64,000 nt of DNA from Thermomonas paludicola (GCF_024498955.1 NZ_CP093311.1:1364001-1428000), one strand, 5' to 3'; positions 1 to 8,662 are shown, numbered from the stretch's first letter. Translations and numbers: made by a program. The notes: a model not told the origin generated them from the sequence alone.

Positions 1-381
1 GCCTATTTCGGTGAATTGAACGCGAACCTTGCCATTCGCAGCGGCGCCGCAGGCGTGGTCGTGGGCGGCATGACTCGCGACAGTGCGGATGTTGTCCGTC
101 TGGGGCTTCCGGTGTTCGCCCGCGGCTACTCCTGCCAGGACGTTCGCAAACGCGCCACGCTGGATCATGTCAATCGTCCGATCCAGGTAGGTGGCGTGCA
201 CATAGCTCCCGAGGATCTGGTGTTCGGGGATCGCGAAGGGCTGGTCGTCATCCCCCGCAGGATCGAAAAATCCGTGCTCGATTCCGCGCTGCGCATCGCG
301 ACAAACGAGAAGCGCATCATCATCGACATTTCCGAAGGCGCTGAGGTAGGCAAGCTGACCCGCGACTACGGCTTCTTCTGA
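1..381 (+). CDS. RraA / 4-hydroxy-4-methyl-2-oxoglutarate aldolase-family protein (5' end outside window)
   Basis: The reading frame is open from base 1, so only the last 126 residues are present. The fragment has the family's GEL motif (fragment residues 4-6) and the GGMTRD motif (22-27), whose Arg-Asp pair binds substrate in HMG/CHA aldolases, followed by the usual LGLPVFARG segment and the C-terminal GDREGLVVIP part. Family members either cleave oxo-acids such as 4-hydroxy-4-methyl-2-oxoglutarate or, as RraA, inhibit RNase E. The sequence does not decide between these roles. It ends before a strong terminator and is not part of the flagellar operons that follow. Confidence 0.85.
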   Translation, partial: AYFGELNANLAIRSGAAGVVVGGMTRDSADVVRLGLPVFARGYSCQDVRKRATLDHVNRPIQVGGVHIAPEDLVFGDREGLVVIPRRIEKSVLDSALRIATNEKRIIIDISEGAEVGKLTRDYGFF

Positions 382-401
382 AGCAATCGCCCGAAGCGCC
401 G

Positions 402-434
402 ATAACGCCGCCATGAGGCGGCGTTATTGTTTCT
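402..434 (+). terminator. Rho-independent terminator after the RraA-family gene
   Basis: A perfect 11-bp inverted repeat (ATAACGCCGCC, 402-412, with GGCGGCGTTAT, 417-427) around a 4-nt ATGA loop is followed by the T-rich run TGTTTCTG. It starts 20 bp after the stop codon. Confidence 0.9.
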
Positions 435-494
435 GCTCCATCGATGCCGGATCGGCATGAGCAAAACGCGATGCCGCGAAACTTTAGCGAATTC

Positions 495-522
495 ACAAGA
501 AAAAATTTATTTCTGCCGACTT
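495..522 (+). promoter_or_regulatory. Weak sigma-28-like candidate upstream of fliC
   Basis: ACAA, 16 bp, GCCGACTT. This is a poorer match than the other FliA-type sites in the window, but it sits in the AT-rich stretch expected for a flagellin promoter. It would leave a leader of about 145 nt before the fliC start. Flagellin genes are normally FliA-dependent, which is the main reason to list it. Confidence 0.35.
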
Positions 523-668
523 GATCACAAAAACGAAACATCACCTCAAGGCCGGTGAAATGGCGCCGTTACCTAAGCCAGCAGAGGACGGGGCCACGAA
601 CGGCAGCTTCTGCGGAACCCCACCGGTCGTGGCCCTGCCCGCCGGCTACCCAGTCCAGGAGAACGACC

Positions 669-1550
669 ATGGCTAATAGCGTTAACACCAACATCATGTC
701 GCTGAATGCTCAGCGCAACCTGTACACCAGCAGCATGTCGCAGGCCACCACCATCCAGCGCCTGTCCTCGGGCCTGCGCGTCAACAGCGCCAAGGACGAT
801 GCCGCCGGCCTGGCGATTGCCGAACGCATGAACGCGCAGATTCGCGGCAACAACGTGGCGATCCGCAATGCCAACGACGGCATTTCGCTGGCGCAGACCG
901 CGGAAGGCGCGCTGGGCAAGATCGGCGATTCGCTGCAGCGCATGCGTGAGCTGGCCGTGCAGTCCGCCAACGCCACCAACAGCTCGGACGACCGCACCAA
1001 CTTGCAGTCCGAGTTCAAGCAGCTGCAGGACGAAATCACCCGCGTAGTTGGTGGCACTACCTTCAACGGCACCTCGCTGTTCACGGGCTCCACGTCGTTC
1101 TCCTTCCAGGTCGGCGCTGGCACCACCAGCAATGACGTGGTCTCCGTGGCCCGCAACCAGCTGTCCGGCGGTACCGCCGGCACCAGCGGCGGCATCACCA
1201 GCAGCGCCGCCGCAGATGTTGCAGTTGCCACCGTGACTACCGCATCGGCAATCACCGGTAGCGATGCCACCAAGTCGACCAATGCCATCAAGGACATCGA
1301 CGTGGCGCTGGACAAGCTGAACGCCGAGCGTGCCACCTACGGCGCGGCACAAAACCGCTTCGAATCGGTGATCGGAAATCTGCAGATCACGGTGGAAAAC
1401 ACCTCCGCCGCCCGCAGCCGGATCATGGACACCGACTTCGCTGCCGAAACCGCTGCACTGACCCGCTCGCAGATCCTGACCCAGGCCGGTACCGCCATGT
1501 TGGCCCAGGCCAACCAGGCACCGCAGAGCGTCCTCAGCCTGCTGCGTTGA
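669..1550 (+). CDS. fliC: Flagellin FliC
   Basis: Filament subunit, 293 aa. The start was placed at the ATG beginning MANSVNTNIMSLN because that is the conserved flagellin N-terminus and AGGAG lies 8 bp upstream; the frame is open further upstream but does not look coding. Residues 1-140 form the conserved D0/D1 helices (TIQRLSSGLRVNSAKDDAAG is recognisable). A short Ser/Thr/Gly-rich variable part covers about 145-215, and the C-terminal D1/D0 helix ends in QAPQSVLSLLR. The outer D2/D3 domains are essentially missing, so this is a compact flagellin. A GC-rich hairpin follows, then flaG and fliD. FliS, encoded downstream, is its expected chaperone. Confidence 0.97.
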   Translation: MANSVNTNIMSLNAQRNLYTSSMSQATTIQRLSSGLRVNSAKDDAAGLAIAERMNAQIRGNNVAIRNANDGISLAQTAEGALGKIGDSLQRMRELAVQSANATNSSDDRTNLQSEFKQLQDEITRVVGGTTFNGTSLFTGSTSFSFQVGAGTTSNDVVSVARNQLSGGTAGTSGGITSSAAADVAVATVTTASAITGSDATKSTNAIKDIDVALDKLNAERATYGAAQNRFESVIGNLQITVENTSAARSRIMDTDFAAETAALTRSQILTQAGTAMLAQANQAPQSVLSLLR

Positions 1551-1568
1551 TCCTCAAGCTCTACCCGT

Positions 1569-1596
1569 CGGGGAGGCCGCGCACGCGGTCTCCCCG
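1569..1596 (+). terminator. GC-rich hairpin after fliC (terminator-like, no T-run)
   Basis: A 13-bp almost perfect stem (CGGGGAGGCCGCG pairing with CGCGGTCTCCCCG, one G-T pair) with a 3-nt loop lies 18 bp after the fliC stop. No T-tract follows. It may stabilise the 3' end of the abundant flagellin mRNA or attenuate read-through into flaG rather than act as a classical terminator. Confidence 0.55.
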
Positions 1597-1621
1597 TACG
1601 GCCTTCAAGTGATGTGCCGCC

Positions 1622-2047
1622 ATGTCAAGCATTGCGCCCGTCAATGCCTCGATCCCCGAGGCCCGCAAGGCCCCGACGCCCGCCGCCGGGGCTTTGTCGC
1701 GCCCGACAACAACGCCTGTCGCCGCGCCGGGCGGAAACGCGAAGTCCCCCTCGCCCGCCATTGCCACCGCAACATCCGCAGCCGCAGAGGCTGCCGTTGC
1801 TGCCAACCAGGCCAAGAAGGAGCGCGCTGCAGAAGAGTTGCAGAAACAGCTGGATGAAGCGATGTCGCATTCCACTACCCGGACGTCCCTCCGCTTCAGA
1901 GTGGACGATGAGGCGCACCGGATCGTGGTCTCGGTGGTGGATTCCGACAGCGGCAAGACCATTGCGCAGATTCCCGATGAAACCGCGCTGGCGCTGGCTC
2001 GGCGTTTGGCCGAGACTGGCAGCGGTTTGCTTGACCAGCATGCATGA
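1622..2047 (+). CDS. flaG: FlaG family protein
   Basis: 141 aa. The first ~80 residues are Ala/Pro-rich, low-complexity and probably disordered. The C-terminal part (about 83-135) has the FlaG signature: a basic strand LRFRVDDEAHRIVVSVVD, then SGKTIAQIPDETALAL, then a helix. FlaG proteins lie between flagellin and fliD in many polar flagellates and influence filament length; the mechanism is not settled. The position between fliC and fliD supports the call. Confidence 0.85.
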   Translation: MSSIAPVNASIPEARKAPTPAAGALSRPTTTPVAAPGGNAKSPSPAIATATSAAAEAAVAANQAKKERAAEELQKQLDEAMSHSTTRTSLRFRVDDEAHRIVVSVVDSDSGKTIAQIPDETALALARRLAETGSGLLDQHA

Positions 2048-2076
2048 CCGGCGCAAGGTGTCATTACTTGACTCAC

Positions 2077-2103
2077 TCAAGGACGCGTGCGGTCGGCCGA
2101 TAA
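2077..2103 (+). promoter_or_regulatory. Sigma-28 (FliA) promoter for fliD-fliS-fliT
   Basis: TCAA (2077-2080), 15 bp, GCCGATAA (2096-2103). The -10 element is the full consensus and the spacing is ideal. It lies about 55 bp upstream of the fliD start, in the only sizeable gap between flaG and fliD. Confidence 0.85.
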
Positions 2104-2156
2104 ACACAGCGAAGCCTTTGTCGCCGCAGCCGCGGTGACCAGGCTGAGGAGGCAGC

Positions 2157-3503
2157 ATGGGCATTACCGCCACCGGCATCGGCTCCGGTCTTGACGTCAA
2201 CAGCATTGTTTCGCAACTGGTGGCTGCCGAGCGCACCCCGGGCGACAAGCGCTTGACCGCAGCAGAGCAAGACACAAAGGCGCAAATTTCCGCCTTTGGC
2301 AGCCTGACGTCGGCACTGTCGGCCCTGGAAACCGCGCTGAAGAAATTCGACGGCAGCGGCACGTCCGCAGGCCGCAAGGCCACCGTGGCGACAGGCGCCG
2401 GTTATTCCGCCAGCGCCAGCAGCAGCGCCTCGTCTGGGCGCTACCAGATCAGCGTGGAAAGCCTGGCCCAGGCGCATCGCCTGCAGTCTGCGACCGTGGC
2501 GCGCAATGGGGATGGCAGCGCGGCGCAACTGGGCTACGGCACGTTGGCGATCAGCGTGGGAAGCGGTGACCCGATCAATGTCACCATCGACCAAAGCAAG
2601 GGGTCGCTGGCCGATATCCGCAGCGCCATCAACGCCCAGGCGGGTGACAAGGTCACCGCGACCGTGGTGAGCGGTGATGCAGGCGATGTCCTGTTCATCA
2701 CCTCTCGCACGTCCGGCACCGATGGCGCGGTCTCCATTGCGGCCAGTGGCGGCGATGGCGGCCTTGCGGCGCTGGATACCAGCAGCGGCACCATTACCAC
2801 CAAGGATGCCGCGCAGGATGCACAAGTGGTGATCGACGGCATCACCCGTACCGCCAAGGGCAATACGCTCAGTGACGCCATCACTGGCGTCAGCCTGACC
2901 CTGACGTCCGCCCAGCCAGGCACCACCTTTGCGCTGGATGTAACTGAGGACCCGTCCTCGCTGAAGAGCACGCTGACTTCCTTTGTCACGGCCTACAACG
3001 CCGCCGTTGGCCAGATCCGCACGCTGTCCGCCTCCGGCGGGCAGGACTCGGTGGCTGGCCCGTTGAGCGGCGACGCAGCACCCCGCGGTATCCTGCAAAC
3101 GCTGCGCAACACGATCGGCAACAGCTATTCGGCGTTGAGCTCGCTTGGCCTGAAAACGGCCGTGGATGGCACGCTGACGCTGGATTCCACCAAGTTCGAT
3201 GCGGCCCTGTCCGCCGACCCGAATGCAGTCAAGAAATTGTTCAGCGAGACCTCGGACTTCGGCAAGGGCATGCGCGACGTGCTGCACAACTATGTTGGCG
3301 ACCAGGGACTTCTGGCAGGTCGCCGGGAGAGCTTGGACAGTCGCACCAAAACCCAATCCAGGCAGCGAACGGATTTTGAAGCCCGCATGGTTCAGATAGA
3401 GGCCACCTATCGCCGCCAGTTCACCGCACTGGACACCATGATGGCCCAGTTGCAAGGCACCTCCTCGTATGTCAGCCAGCAAATGGCCATGCTCAACAAG
3501 TGA
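2157..3503 (+). CDS. fliD: Flagellar filament capping protein FliD (HAP2)
   Basis: 448 aa. FliD forms the cap at the filament tip and folds exported flagellin into the lattice. The N-terminus has the diagnostic GIGSGLDVNSIVSQLV (residues 6-21). The middle is strand-rich, Ser/Thr/Gly-rich and variable between species. The C-terminal ~90 residues form the heptad-rich coiled coil (RRESLDSRTKTQSRQRTD...) that ends in YVSQQMAMLNK. AGGAGG lies a few bases before the ATG. It is transcribed from a sigma-28 site and followed by fliS after 10 bp. Confidence 0.96.
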   Translation: MGITATGIGSGLDVNSIVSQLVAAERTPGDKRLTAAEQDTKAQISAFGSLTSALSALETALKKFDGSGTSAGRKATVATGAGYSASASSSASSGRYQISVESLAQAHRLQSATVARNGDGSAAQLGYGTLAISVGSGDPINVTIDQSKGSLADIRSAINAQAGDKVTATVVSGDAGDVLFITSRTSGTDGAVSIAASGGDGGLAALDTSSGTITTKDAAQDAQVVIDGITRTAKGNTLSDAITGVSLTLTSAQPGTTFALDVTEDPSSLKSTLTSFVTAYNAAVGQIRTLSASGGQDSVAGPLSGDAAPRGILQTLRNTIGNSYSALSSLGLKTAVDGTLTLDSTKFDAALSADPNAVKKLFSETSDFGKGMRDVLHNYVGDQGLLAGRRESLDSRTKTQSRQRTDFEARMVQIEATYRRQFTALDTMMAQLQGTSSYVSQQMAMLNK

Positions 3504-3513
3504 CGAGACCGAC

Positions 3514-3906
3514 ATGAACGCACGCGCCTCCGCCCAGCACTATCGCCAGACCTCCGTCAGCAGCGCGGTGCTGGATGCTTCCCCGCATCGACTTGTTGCG
3601 TTGATGCTGGCCGGACTGCGCGAACGCCTGAAGCTGGCCTCGGCCTGCATGGAAATCGGCGACATACCGCGCAAGGGGCAGGCCATCGGCGAGGCCAGCA
3701 TGATCATCGGCCAACTGGATGGCTCGCTGGACCACAAGGCCGGTGGCGACATCGCCGCTGGACTGGCGGCGCTCTACAACTACGCGCAACGGCGCCTGCT
3801 CGAAGCCAACTTGCAAAATGACCTTGCCAAACTCCAGGAAGTGGATGGGCTGGTTGCCGACATCGAAAGCGCGTGGCTGGCAATTGCCCCGGATCAGCAG
3901 AAATGA
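3514..3906 (+). CDS. fliS: Flagellin export chaperone FliS
   Basis: 130 aa, normal for FliS. It binds the C-terminal D0 helix of flagellin in the cytoplasm and prevents premature polymerisation. Visible features are the N-terminal YRQTSVSSA motif, PHRLVALMLAGLRERL in helix 1-2 (compare the family's P..L...LYdG), and the late helix with YNYAQRRLLEANL. The ATG at 3514 gives the family N-terminus (MNARASAQHYRQ); an in-frame upstream extension overlaps the end of fliD and is not FliS-like. It overlaps the next gene by 4 bp (ATGA). Confidence 0.94.
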   Translation: MNARASAQHYRQTSVSSAVLDASPHRLVALMLAGLRERLKLASACMEIGDIPRKGQAIGEASMIIGQLDGSLDHKAGGDIAAGLAALYNYAQRRLLEANLQNDLAKLQEVDGLVADIESAWLAIAPDQQK

Positions 3907-4208
3907 CCGATTTCACGCCCGATGCGGTGCCAGTGCTTCCGCTGGCAGCGTTGCGGGAGGCTTTGGGGCGCGCCGATCTGGATGGCGCAAGCGCACTTCT
4001 GGATGCGCATGACCGCGCCGTGCGCCTGGCATTGTCGCCGGATGCCCTGCCCGACACGCGGCAGCAACAGGCTTGGCTGAATCTCGCCAGCGAGCAGCAG
4101 GCTGCGCTGGCCGAATTGGGCCAGCTGCGTGACAACGTCGCGCAACAGCTGCAGCAGCTGCAGCGTTACCAGCGTGGCGCCAACGCGTACCACCAGGCAC
4201 TGGAATGA
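3903..4208 (+). CDS. FliT-like flagellar chaperone
   Basis: 101 aa, all helical by composition, with a Gln/Leu-rich C-terminal helix (RDNVAQQLQQLQRYQRGANA). FliT family members are short helical hairpins that bind FliD and, in some species, regulate flagellar transcription. The call rests on size, helical character and position directly after fliD-fliS, since FliT is poorly conserved in sequence. It starts inside the fliS stop codon (ATGA) and overlaps the next gene by 4 bp, so the three are translationally coupled. Confidence 0.65.
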   Translation: MTDFTPDAVPVLPLAALREALGRADLDGASALLDAHDRAVRLALSPDALPDTRQQQAWLNLASEQQAALAELGQLRDNVAQQLQQLQRYQRGANAYHQALE

Positions 4209-4762
4209 ACCGCGACGCCGCCGACACCTTGCTGTTCGGCGAGGCGCTGGCCTGCGAGGATGCCCAGCGCTGTGCATTCATCGAGCAGCCCCTCGACCCC
4301 GCGCTGGTCGATGCCGCCTGCGCGCGCGCCGAGCTCTATCTCTCCGCGATTGCGGTCATCGAAGATAGTCGCAATGAAGAGGAAGAAGGTCCGCAAGGCC
4401 TGGCGCTGCGCCGCATCGAAGCCAAACTGGACTTGATGCTGACCTTGCTGAGCGGCCTGTCGCGCACTGCCCGAGCCGACCCGCTGCGGACGCTGCACTG
4501 GTCGGCGCTGGGGGCTCGCATGCCCACCGAATCGCCCTTGGCCGAAGGCAGCAGCGGCCTGTTCCAGACCCAGGCAGCGCCCTGGATGCCGGAACCATTG
4601 CAGTTGCCTGCCACGGTGATCGCCTGCCAGCCGCAGGGTGATGGCGTGCTGCACCTCTGGCTGCAATTCGGCCCATTGACCGAAGGCACCTCATCGGCGC
4701 TGGAACGCCATTTGTTCCGCCAACATCGACGCGCGATTGCAGAGCGCCGCCGGCAAACCTGA
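4205..4762 (+). CDS. PilZ-like flagellar-cluster protein (degenerate PilZ, putative)
   Basis: 185 aa. A helical N-terminal half (about 35-95, including LRRIEAKLDLMLTLLSGL) looks able to form a coiled coil. A strand-rich C-terminal half contains LHWSALGARMP, which resembles the PilZ (D/N)xSxxG strand but without the acidic residue, and no clear RxxxR precedes it. Xanthomonads carry PilZ proteins at this place between the filament chaperones and rpoN, and some lack the c-di-GMP-binding residues. The fold is therefore inferred from weak motif similarity and context. If correct, it is more likely a protein-interaction PilZ than a c-di-GMP receptor. Confidence 0.5.
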   Translation: MNRDAADTLLFGEALACEDAQRCAFIEQPLDPALVDAACARAELYLSAIAVIEDSRNEEEEGPQGLALRRIEAKLDLMLTLLSGLSRTARADPLRTLHWSALGARMPTESPLAEGSSGLFQTQAAPWMPEPLQLPATVIACQPQGDGVLHLWLQFGPLTEGTSSALERHLFRQHRRAIAERRRQT

Positions 4763-4802
4763 ATACCGTTCATGTTTGCTTGTGGGTGCAGGGCGTCGGG
4801 TG

Positions 4803-4818
4803 CGGCACGATTTTTGCG
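4803..4818 (+). promoter_or_regulatory. Sigma-54 promoter upstream of rpoN
   Basis: CGGCACG (4803-4809), 4 bp, TTGCG (4814-4818). The GG and GC elements are exactly 12 bp apart, as in the better sites before fliE and fliL. It lies about 145 bp upstream of the rpoN start and suggests that this sigma-54 gene is at least partly autoregulated. Confidence 0.65.
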
Positions 4819-4962
4819 TCGGAAACTCGACATTTGCGGGTCGATTGACGATATTGGTCCGGGGCGCAGCGGTTCTGCGGTGCGCATTCATCGATGGGCC
4901 ATGGGGCGGCCTGCGGACAAGGCTGCACGCGATCCAATTTGAGGCCGAGGACAGGAACGGGG

Positions 4963-6366
4963 ATGAAGGCGAGCTTGCAGGCCAAGATGGGGCAGTCGAT
5001 CACGCTGACCCCGCAACTGCTGCAGTCCATTCGCCTGTTGCAGGTGACGTCGTTGCAGCTGGAGCAAGAGCTGCAGCTGGTGATGGAGCGCAACCCGTTG
5101 CTGGAGCAGGAGGTGGAGGACGACGAGGTCGCCCCACCCGCCTCGCCTGAGGAAATCGCGGCGCTGGACGCCGCGGCGTGGGACGAACTGCCCGAGCCCA
5201 TGTTCCTGTCGGGCGGCGCTCACGGTGGTGATGGCGACGATGACGCCACCGCCCGCATTGCTGCCGGTGAATCCAGCGACCCGCGCCAACGCCTGCTGGC
5301 GCAATTGCAATTGCGCTGCGGTGCGCGCGAACTGGCCATGGCCGCGTACTGGCTGGACTGCTGCGACGATCGCGGCTATCTGGAAGGCGATCCCGACACC
5401 GTCGCGCGGCTGGGGACTGCGGCGCTGGCAGATGGCGGCATCACAGCCACCCGCGCACAAATGCTCACGCTTCGCGAGCGCCTGTTGCTGGATGGCGAAT
5501 GGCCGGGGATGACCGCCGCCGGCCCGGTGGAGTGCCTGCTGGCCCAGCTGCGCGCGCTGCCAGACAGCGAAGCGCGCACGCTGGCCATGCGGATATTGGC
5601 CGATCACCTGGAACCATTGGCCCGCCACGACCTGACCGCACTGGCGGCGCAGCTGCCCGCTGCCGCGGAGGCCGTTGCCGCAGCGGTCTCGCTGATCCTG
5701 TCGCTGCAGCCGCACCCGGTGGAGCAGCCGCCGGAGCTGGAACCCGCGTTCATCATCCCCGACGTGATTGCCTGGCGGGCTGCCGGCGGCTGGCAAGTGC
5801 GCCTGAATTCCCGCAGCAGCCCCAGGTTGCGCCTGTGCGCCTATGCCGAGCAGGCCTCCGGCCACGAAGGAATGCGCGGGTTGCTGGAAGAAGCACGCTG
5901 GTTGTTGCGCAGCCTGGGCATCCGCAACGAAACCCTGCTCAAGACTGCACGCGTGCTGGTAACGCGCCAGCAGGCGTTCCTCGACCAGGGCGAAGAAGCC
6001 ATCGCGCCGCTGACCTTGAAGGAAGTCGCCGAGGAAATCGGCGTGCATGAATCCACCATCTCCCGCATCACCACCGGCAAGTACATCCAGACCCCGCGCG
6101 GGACGCTGGAACTCAAGCGCCTGTTTGCGGTGCGCCTGGAAGGGGCGGACGTCTCGGGCGCGGCGATCAAGGCCATGGTGCGCCGCCTGATCGAGGACGA
6201 GCCCGCGCATGCGCCGCTGGCTGACGAGGTGATCGCCGGCATGCTGGCTCGACAGGGAATTCGCGTGGCACGACGGACGGTTGCAAAGTATCGTGAACAG
6301 CTGGCCATTGCGCCGGCCCGGCAGCGCCGTCGCGCCAGCGCGACGCCACGGGTTCGCCGGGGATGA
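4963..6366 (+). CDS. rpoN: RNA polymerase sigma-54 factor RpoN
   Basis: 467 aa, typical for the family. It directs RNA polymerase to -24/-12 promoters and needs an AAA+ activator, here FleQ. Region I (MKASLQAKMGQSITLTPQLL, Gln/Leu-rich) starts at the chosen ATG; the frame extends upstream but those residues are not sigma-54-like. An acidic region II follows (about 45-70), then the core-binding domain, the HTH (EVAEEIGVHESTISRITTGKY) and the RpoN box ARRTVAKYREQLAI near the C-terminus. Its position beside fleQ suggests the flagellar-dedicated paralogue (RpoN2-type in xanthomonads), an inference from context. It overlaps the next gene by ATGA. Confidence 0.96.
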   Translation: MKASLQAKMGQSITLTPQLLQSIRLLQVTSLQLEQELQLVMERNPLLEQEVEDDEVAPPASPEEIAALDAAAWDELPEPMFLSGGAHGGDGDDDATARIAAGESSDPRQRLLAQLQLRCGARELAMAAYWLDCCDDRGYLEGDPDTVARLGTAALADGGITATRAQMLTLRERLLLDGEWPGMTAAGPVECLLAQLRALPDSEARTLAMRILADHLEPLARHDLTALAAQLPAAAEAVAAAVSLILSLQPHPVEQPPELEPAFIIPDVIAWRAAGGWQVRLNSRSSPRLRLCAYAEQASGHEGMRGLLEEARWLLRSLGIRNETLLKTARVLVTRQQAFLDQGEEAIAPLTLKEVAEEIGVHESTISRITTGKYIQTPRGTLELKRLFAVRLEGADVSGAAIKAMVRRLIEDEPAHAPLADEVIAGMLARQGIRVARRTVAKYREQLAIAPARQRRRASATPRVRRG

Positions 6367-6773
6367 AGTCTGAACAGGGGCAGGACATGCAGAAAACGAT
6401 CCGGGTGCTGCTCGTGGATGACCACGAGGGCTTCATCAACGCGGTGCTGCGGCATATGCGCAAGCATCCGTGGATCGACATCGTCGGCACTGCCGGCAAC
6501 GGGATCGAAGCGGTGGCCCGCTCGGAGCTGCTGCGCCCGGATGTGGTGCTGATGGATCTTGCCATGCCGGAAATGGGCGGGCTGCAGGCCACGCGCCTGA
6601 TAAAGGCGCAGGACGCGCCGCCTTTCGTGGCCATCGTCAGCCATTTTGACGACACCGAACACCGCGAGCACGCCCTGCGCGCCGGCAGCGACGCCTTCGT
6701 CAGCAAACTCAACTACATGCAGGAAGTGCTGCCGCTGCTGCAGCAACTGGCCGGGGTCGAGGGCAACGAATGA
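6363..6773 (+). CDS. Single-domain response regulator between rpoN and fleQ
   Basis: 136 aa, one receiver domain with no output domain. The acidic pair (LLVDDHE), phospho-acceptor Asp ([13 protein letters not shown]), Ser switch residue (AIVSHFDD) and Lys (AFVSKLNY) are all present, so it should be phosphorylatable. The start at 6363 overlaps the rpoN stop; an internal ATG at 6387 with a GGGGCAGG ribosome site is an alternative. It overlaps fleQ by 4 bp, suggesting a role in adjusting FleQ or RpoN activity. No cognate kinase is adjacent. Confidence 0.85.
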   Translation: MKSEQGQDMQKTIRVLLVDDHEGFINAVLRHMRKHPWIDIVGTAGNGIEAVARSELLRPDVVLMDLAMPEMGGLQATRLIKAQDAPPFVAIVSHFDDTEHREHALRAGSDAFVSKLNYMQEVLPLLQQLAGVEGNE

Positions 6774-8245
6774 GTGAATCGCGCATTCTGCTGGTCGACG
6801 CCGATGACGCCCGCACCGAGCGGCTGGCAACGCTGCTGGACTTCATGGATTTCACGCCGCGCATCGTGGTGGATGCCGGCGATATCGATTTGGCCAAGGC
6901 CCGCGCAACTGACTGGGTGGCGATCATCGCCGGTGACGTCGCCAATGCCCCGGCGTGGGATGCCTTTGCAGCCTGGCTGTCGCGCCAGCCGCTGCATCCG
7001 CCGGTGATTGCCCTGCCCGAGCAGACCCCCGGGGAAGCATGGCGCAAGCATCTCCACCCCGAGATGGTGTGGTCGCTCGGCTATCCGATTCGCCGCAACG
7101 AATTGCAGGACGTCCTGCGCCGGGCCAGCATCAAGCGCCTCGACGACGATGCCCGCCGCGAGCTGCCGCAGGTAGGGCCCACCGGGCGCAGTGCCGCCGT
7201 ACTGCGGCTGAACCGGATGATCGACCAGGTTGCGCGCTTCGACACCACGGTGCTGATCCTGGGCGAATCCGGGACTGGCAAGGAGGTTGCGGCCCGCGCC
7301 ATCCACGCGCGGTCGCCGCGCAAGGACAAGCCATTCGTGGCCATCAACTGCGGGGCCATTCCCCCGGATTTGCTGGAAAGCGAGCTGTTCGGCCATGAAA
7401 AGGGGGCTTTCACCGGCGCCCTGACCCAGCGCAAAGGCCGATTCGAGATGGCCGAAGGCGGCACCTTGCTGCTGGACGAGATCGGCGACATGCCGATGGC
7501 GATGCAGGTCAAGCTGCTGCGCGTGCTGCAGGAACGCGTGCTGGAGCGTGTCGGCGGCGGCGCCCCGATCCAGTGCGATGTGCGGGTGGTGGCCGCTACC
7601 CACCGCAACCTGGAAACCCATATTGCCGAGGGCAAGTTCCGCGAGGATCTGTTCTATCGGCTCAACGTGTTCCCCATCGAAATGCCGGCCTTGCGTGAGC
7701 GCAGCGAGGACCTCCCGGATCTGGTCGCGGCCATTACCCGCCAGCTGACGGAGTCCGGGCGTGGCCGGGTGAGCCTGAGCGACGAGGCCATCTCCGCCCT
7801 TCAGCACTATGCCTGGCCTGGCAATGTGCGCGAACTGAGCAACCTGCTGGAACGCTTGGCCGTGCTCAACCCGGATGGCCGGGTGGGCGTCGGGGATCTG
7901 CCGGCACGCTATCGTGCCGCGATGCCGGACGGCTTCGCCACGCCGCTGCCCGCGCCGGAGCCGCCCATTGTGCCGCCCGCGGCCCAGGCGCCGCCCGCGC
8001 CGATCGATCCGGCCACGATTTCACCGCTGGCCTCCCTGCCGGCCGGCGGTCTGGATCTGCGCCAGCATATTGCCGAGATCGAAAACGAGCTGATCCGCCA
8101 GGCGCTGCAGCAGAGCGGCGGAGTCGTGGCACACGCGGCGCCGCTGCTGGGCCTGCGGCGCACTACCCTGCTGGAGAAGCTGCGCAAGTACGGGATCAAC
8201 CGGTCCGGCGAAGCGGCTACCGAAGAAGACGCGCGGGAATCTTGA
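6770..8245 (+). CDS. fleQ: Flagellar sigma-54-dependent transcriptional activator FleQ
   Basis: 491 aa. The N-terminal ~120 residues form a FleQ-type receiver fold without a normal phospho-acceptor site ([12 protein letters not shown] at the start, but [12 protein letters not shown] where the acceptor loop should be). The AAA+ domain (about 140-380) carries Walker A GESGTGKE, the sigma-54-contacting GAFTGA loop and [10 protein letters not shown] (Walker B). A Pro/Ala-rich linker precedes a Fis-type HTH ending [17 protein letters not shown]. FleQ is the master activator of polar flagellar genes and, in Pseudomonas, is antagonised by FleN (FlhG) and c-di-GMP; both partners are plausible here. 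A sigma-54 site for fliE follows immediately. Confidence 0.93.
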   Translation: MSESRILLVDADDARTERLATLLDFMDFTPRIVVDAGDIDLAKARATDWVAIIAGDVANAPAWDAFAAWLSRQPLHPPVIALPEQTPGEAWRKHLHPEMVWSLGYPIRRNELQDVLRRASIKRLDDDARRELPQVGPTGRSAAVLRLNRMIDQVARFDTTVLILGESGTGKEVAARAIHARSPRKDKPFVAINCGAIPPDLLESELFGHEKGAFTGALTQRKGRFEMAEGGTLLLDEIGDMPMAMQVKLLRVLQERVLERVGGGAPIQCDVRVVAATHRNLETHIAEGKFREDLFYRLNVFPIEMPALRERSEDLPDLVAAITRQLTESGRGRVSLSDEAISALQHYAWPGNVRELSNLLERLAVLNPDGRVGVGDLPARYRAAMPDGFATPLPAPEPPIVPPAAQAPPAPIDPATISPLASLPAGGLDLRQHIAEIENELIRQALQQSGGVVAHAAPLLGLRRTTLLEKLRKYGINRSGEAATEEDARES

Positions 8246-8253
8246 CGCTTGGA

Positions 8254-8269
8254 TGGCACGGGTCTTGCT
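8254..8269 (+). promoter_or_regulatory. Sigma-54 promoter of the fliE-fliK operon
   Basis: TGGCACG (8254-8260), 4 bp, TTGCT (8265-8269) is a full consensus -24/-12 site, 36 bp before the fliE start. FleQ, encoded directly upstream, is the expected activator. Confidence 0.93.
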
Positions 8270-8305
8270 TAGTTAGCGGCAGTCCCTTCCCTTTCCGATG
8301 CAGAG

Positions 8306-8662
8306 ATGACCGACGCCATCAGCTCGATCCTCTCCCAGATCCGCTCCCACGAGATGCGGACTCAGGGCGCACTTGGCAACGTCGGTGCCGCTGGCGACGC
8401 TGCGCCCTCGAACGCGGTGGGCGGCGTCCAGCCAGCAGCGTCAAATTTCCAACAGACCCTGAGCAACGCCATCGATGGCGTCAGCAAGGCGCAGAACGAT
8501 GCCGGGGCCTTGCAGCAAGCCTTTGAAATCGGCGACCCGCGCGCCGATCTGGCGCGGGTGATGGTGGCCATGCAGCACTCGCAAGTGGCCTTCAAGGCCG
8601 CCGTGGAAGTGCGCAATCGCCTGGTCCAGGCGTATCAAGAGGTCATGAACATGCCGATCTAG
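8306..8662 (+). CDS. fliE: Flagellar hook-basal body protein FliE
   Basis: 118 aa. FliE links the MS ring to the proximal rod and is among the first exported rod proteins. The diagnostic C-terminal part is clear: SNFQQTLSNAIDGVSKAQNDA, then QAFEIGDPRADLARVMVAMQHSQVAFKA and the closing VRNRLVQAYQEVMNMPI. The first ~45 residues are Ala/Gly-rich and variable. It is the first gene after a consensus sigma-54 promoter and is followed by fliF after 69 bp. Confidence 0.95.
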   Translation: MTDAISSILSQIRSHEMRTQGALGNVGAAGDAAPSNAVGGVQPAASNFQQTLSNAIDGVSKAQNDAGALQQAFEIGDPRADLARVMVAMQHSQVAFKAAVEVRNRLVQAYQEVMNMPI

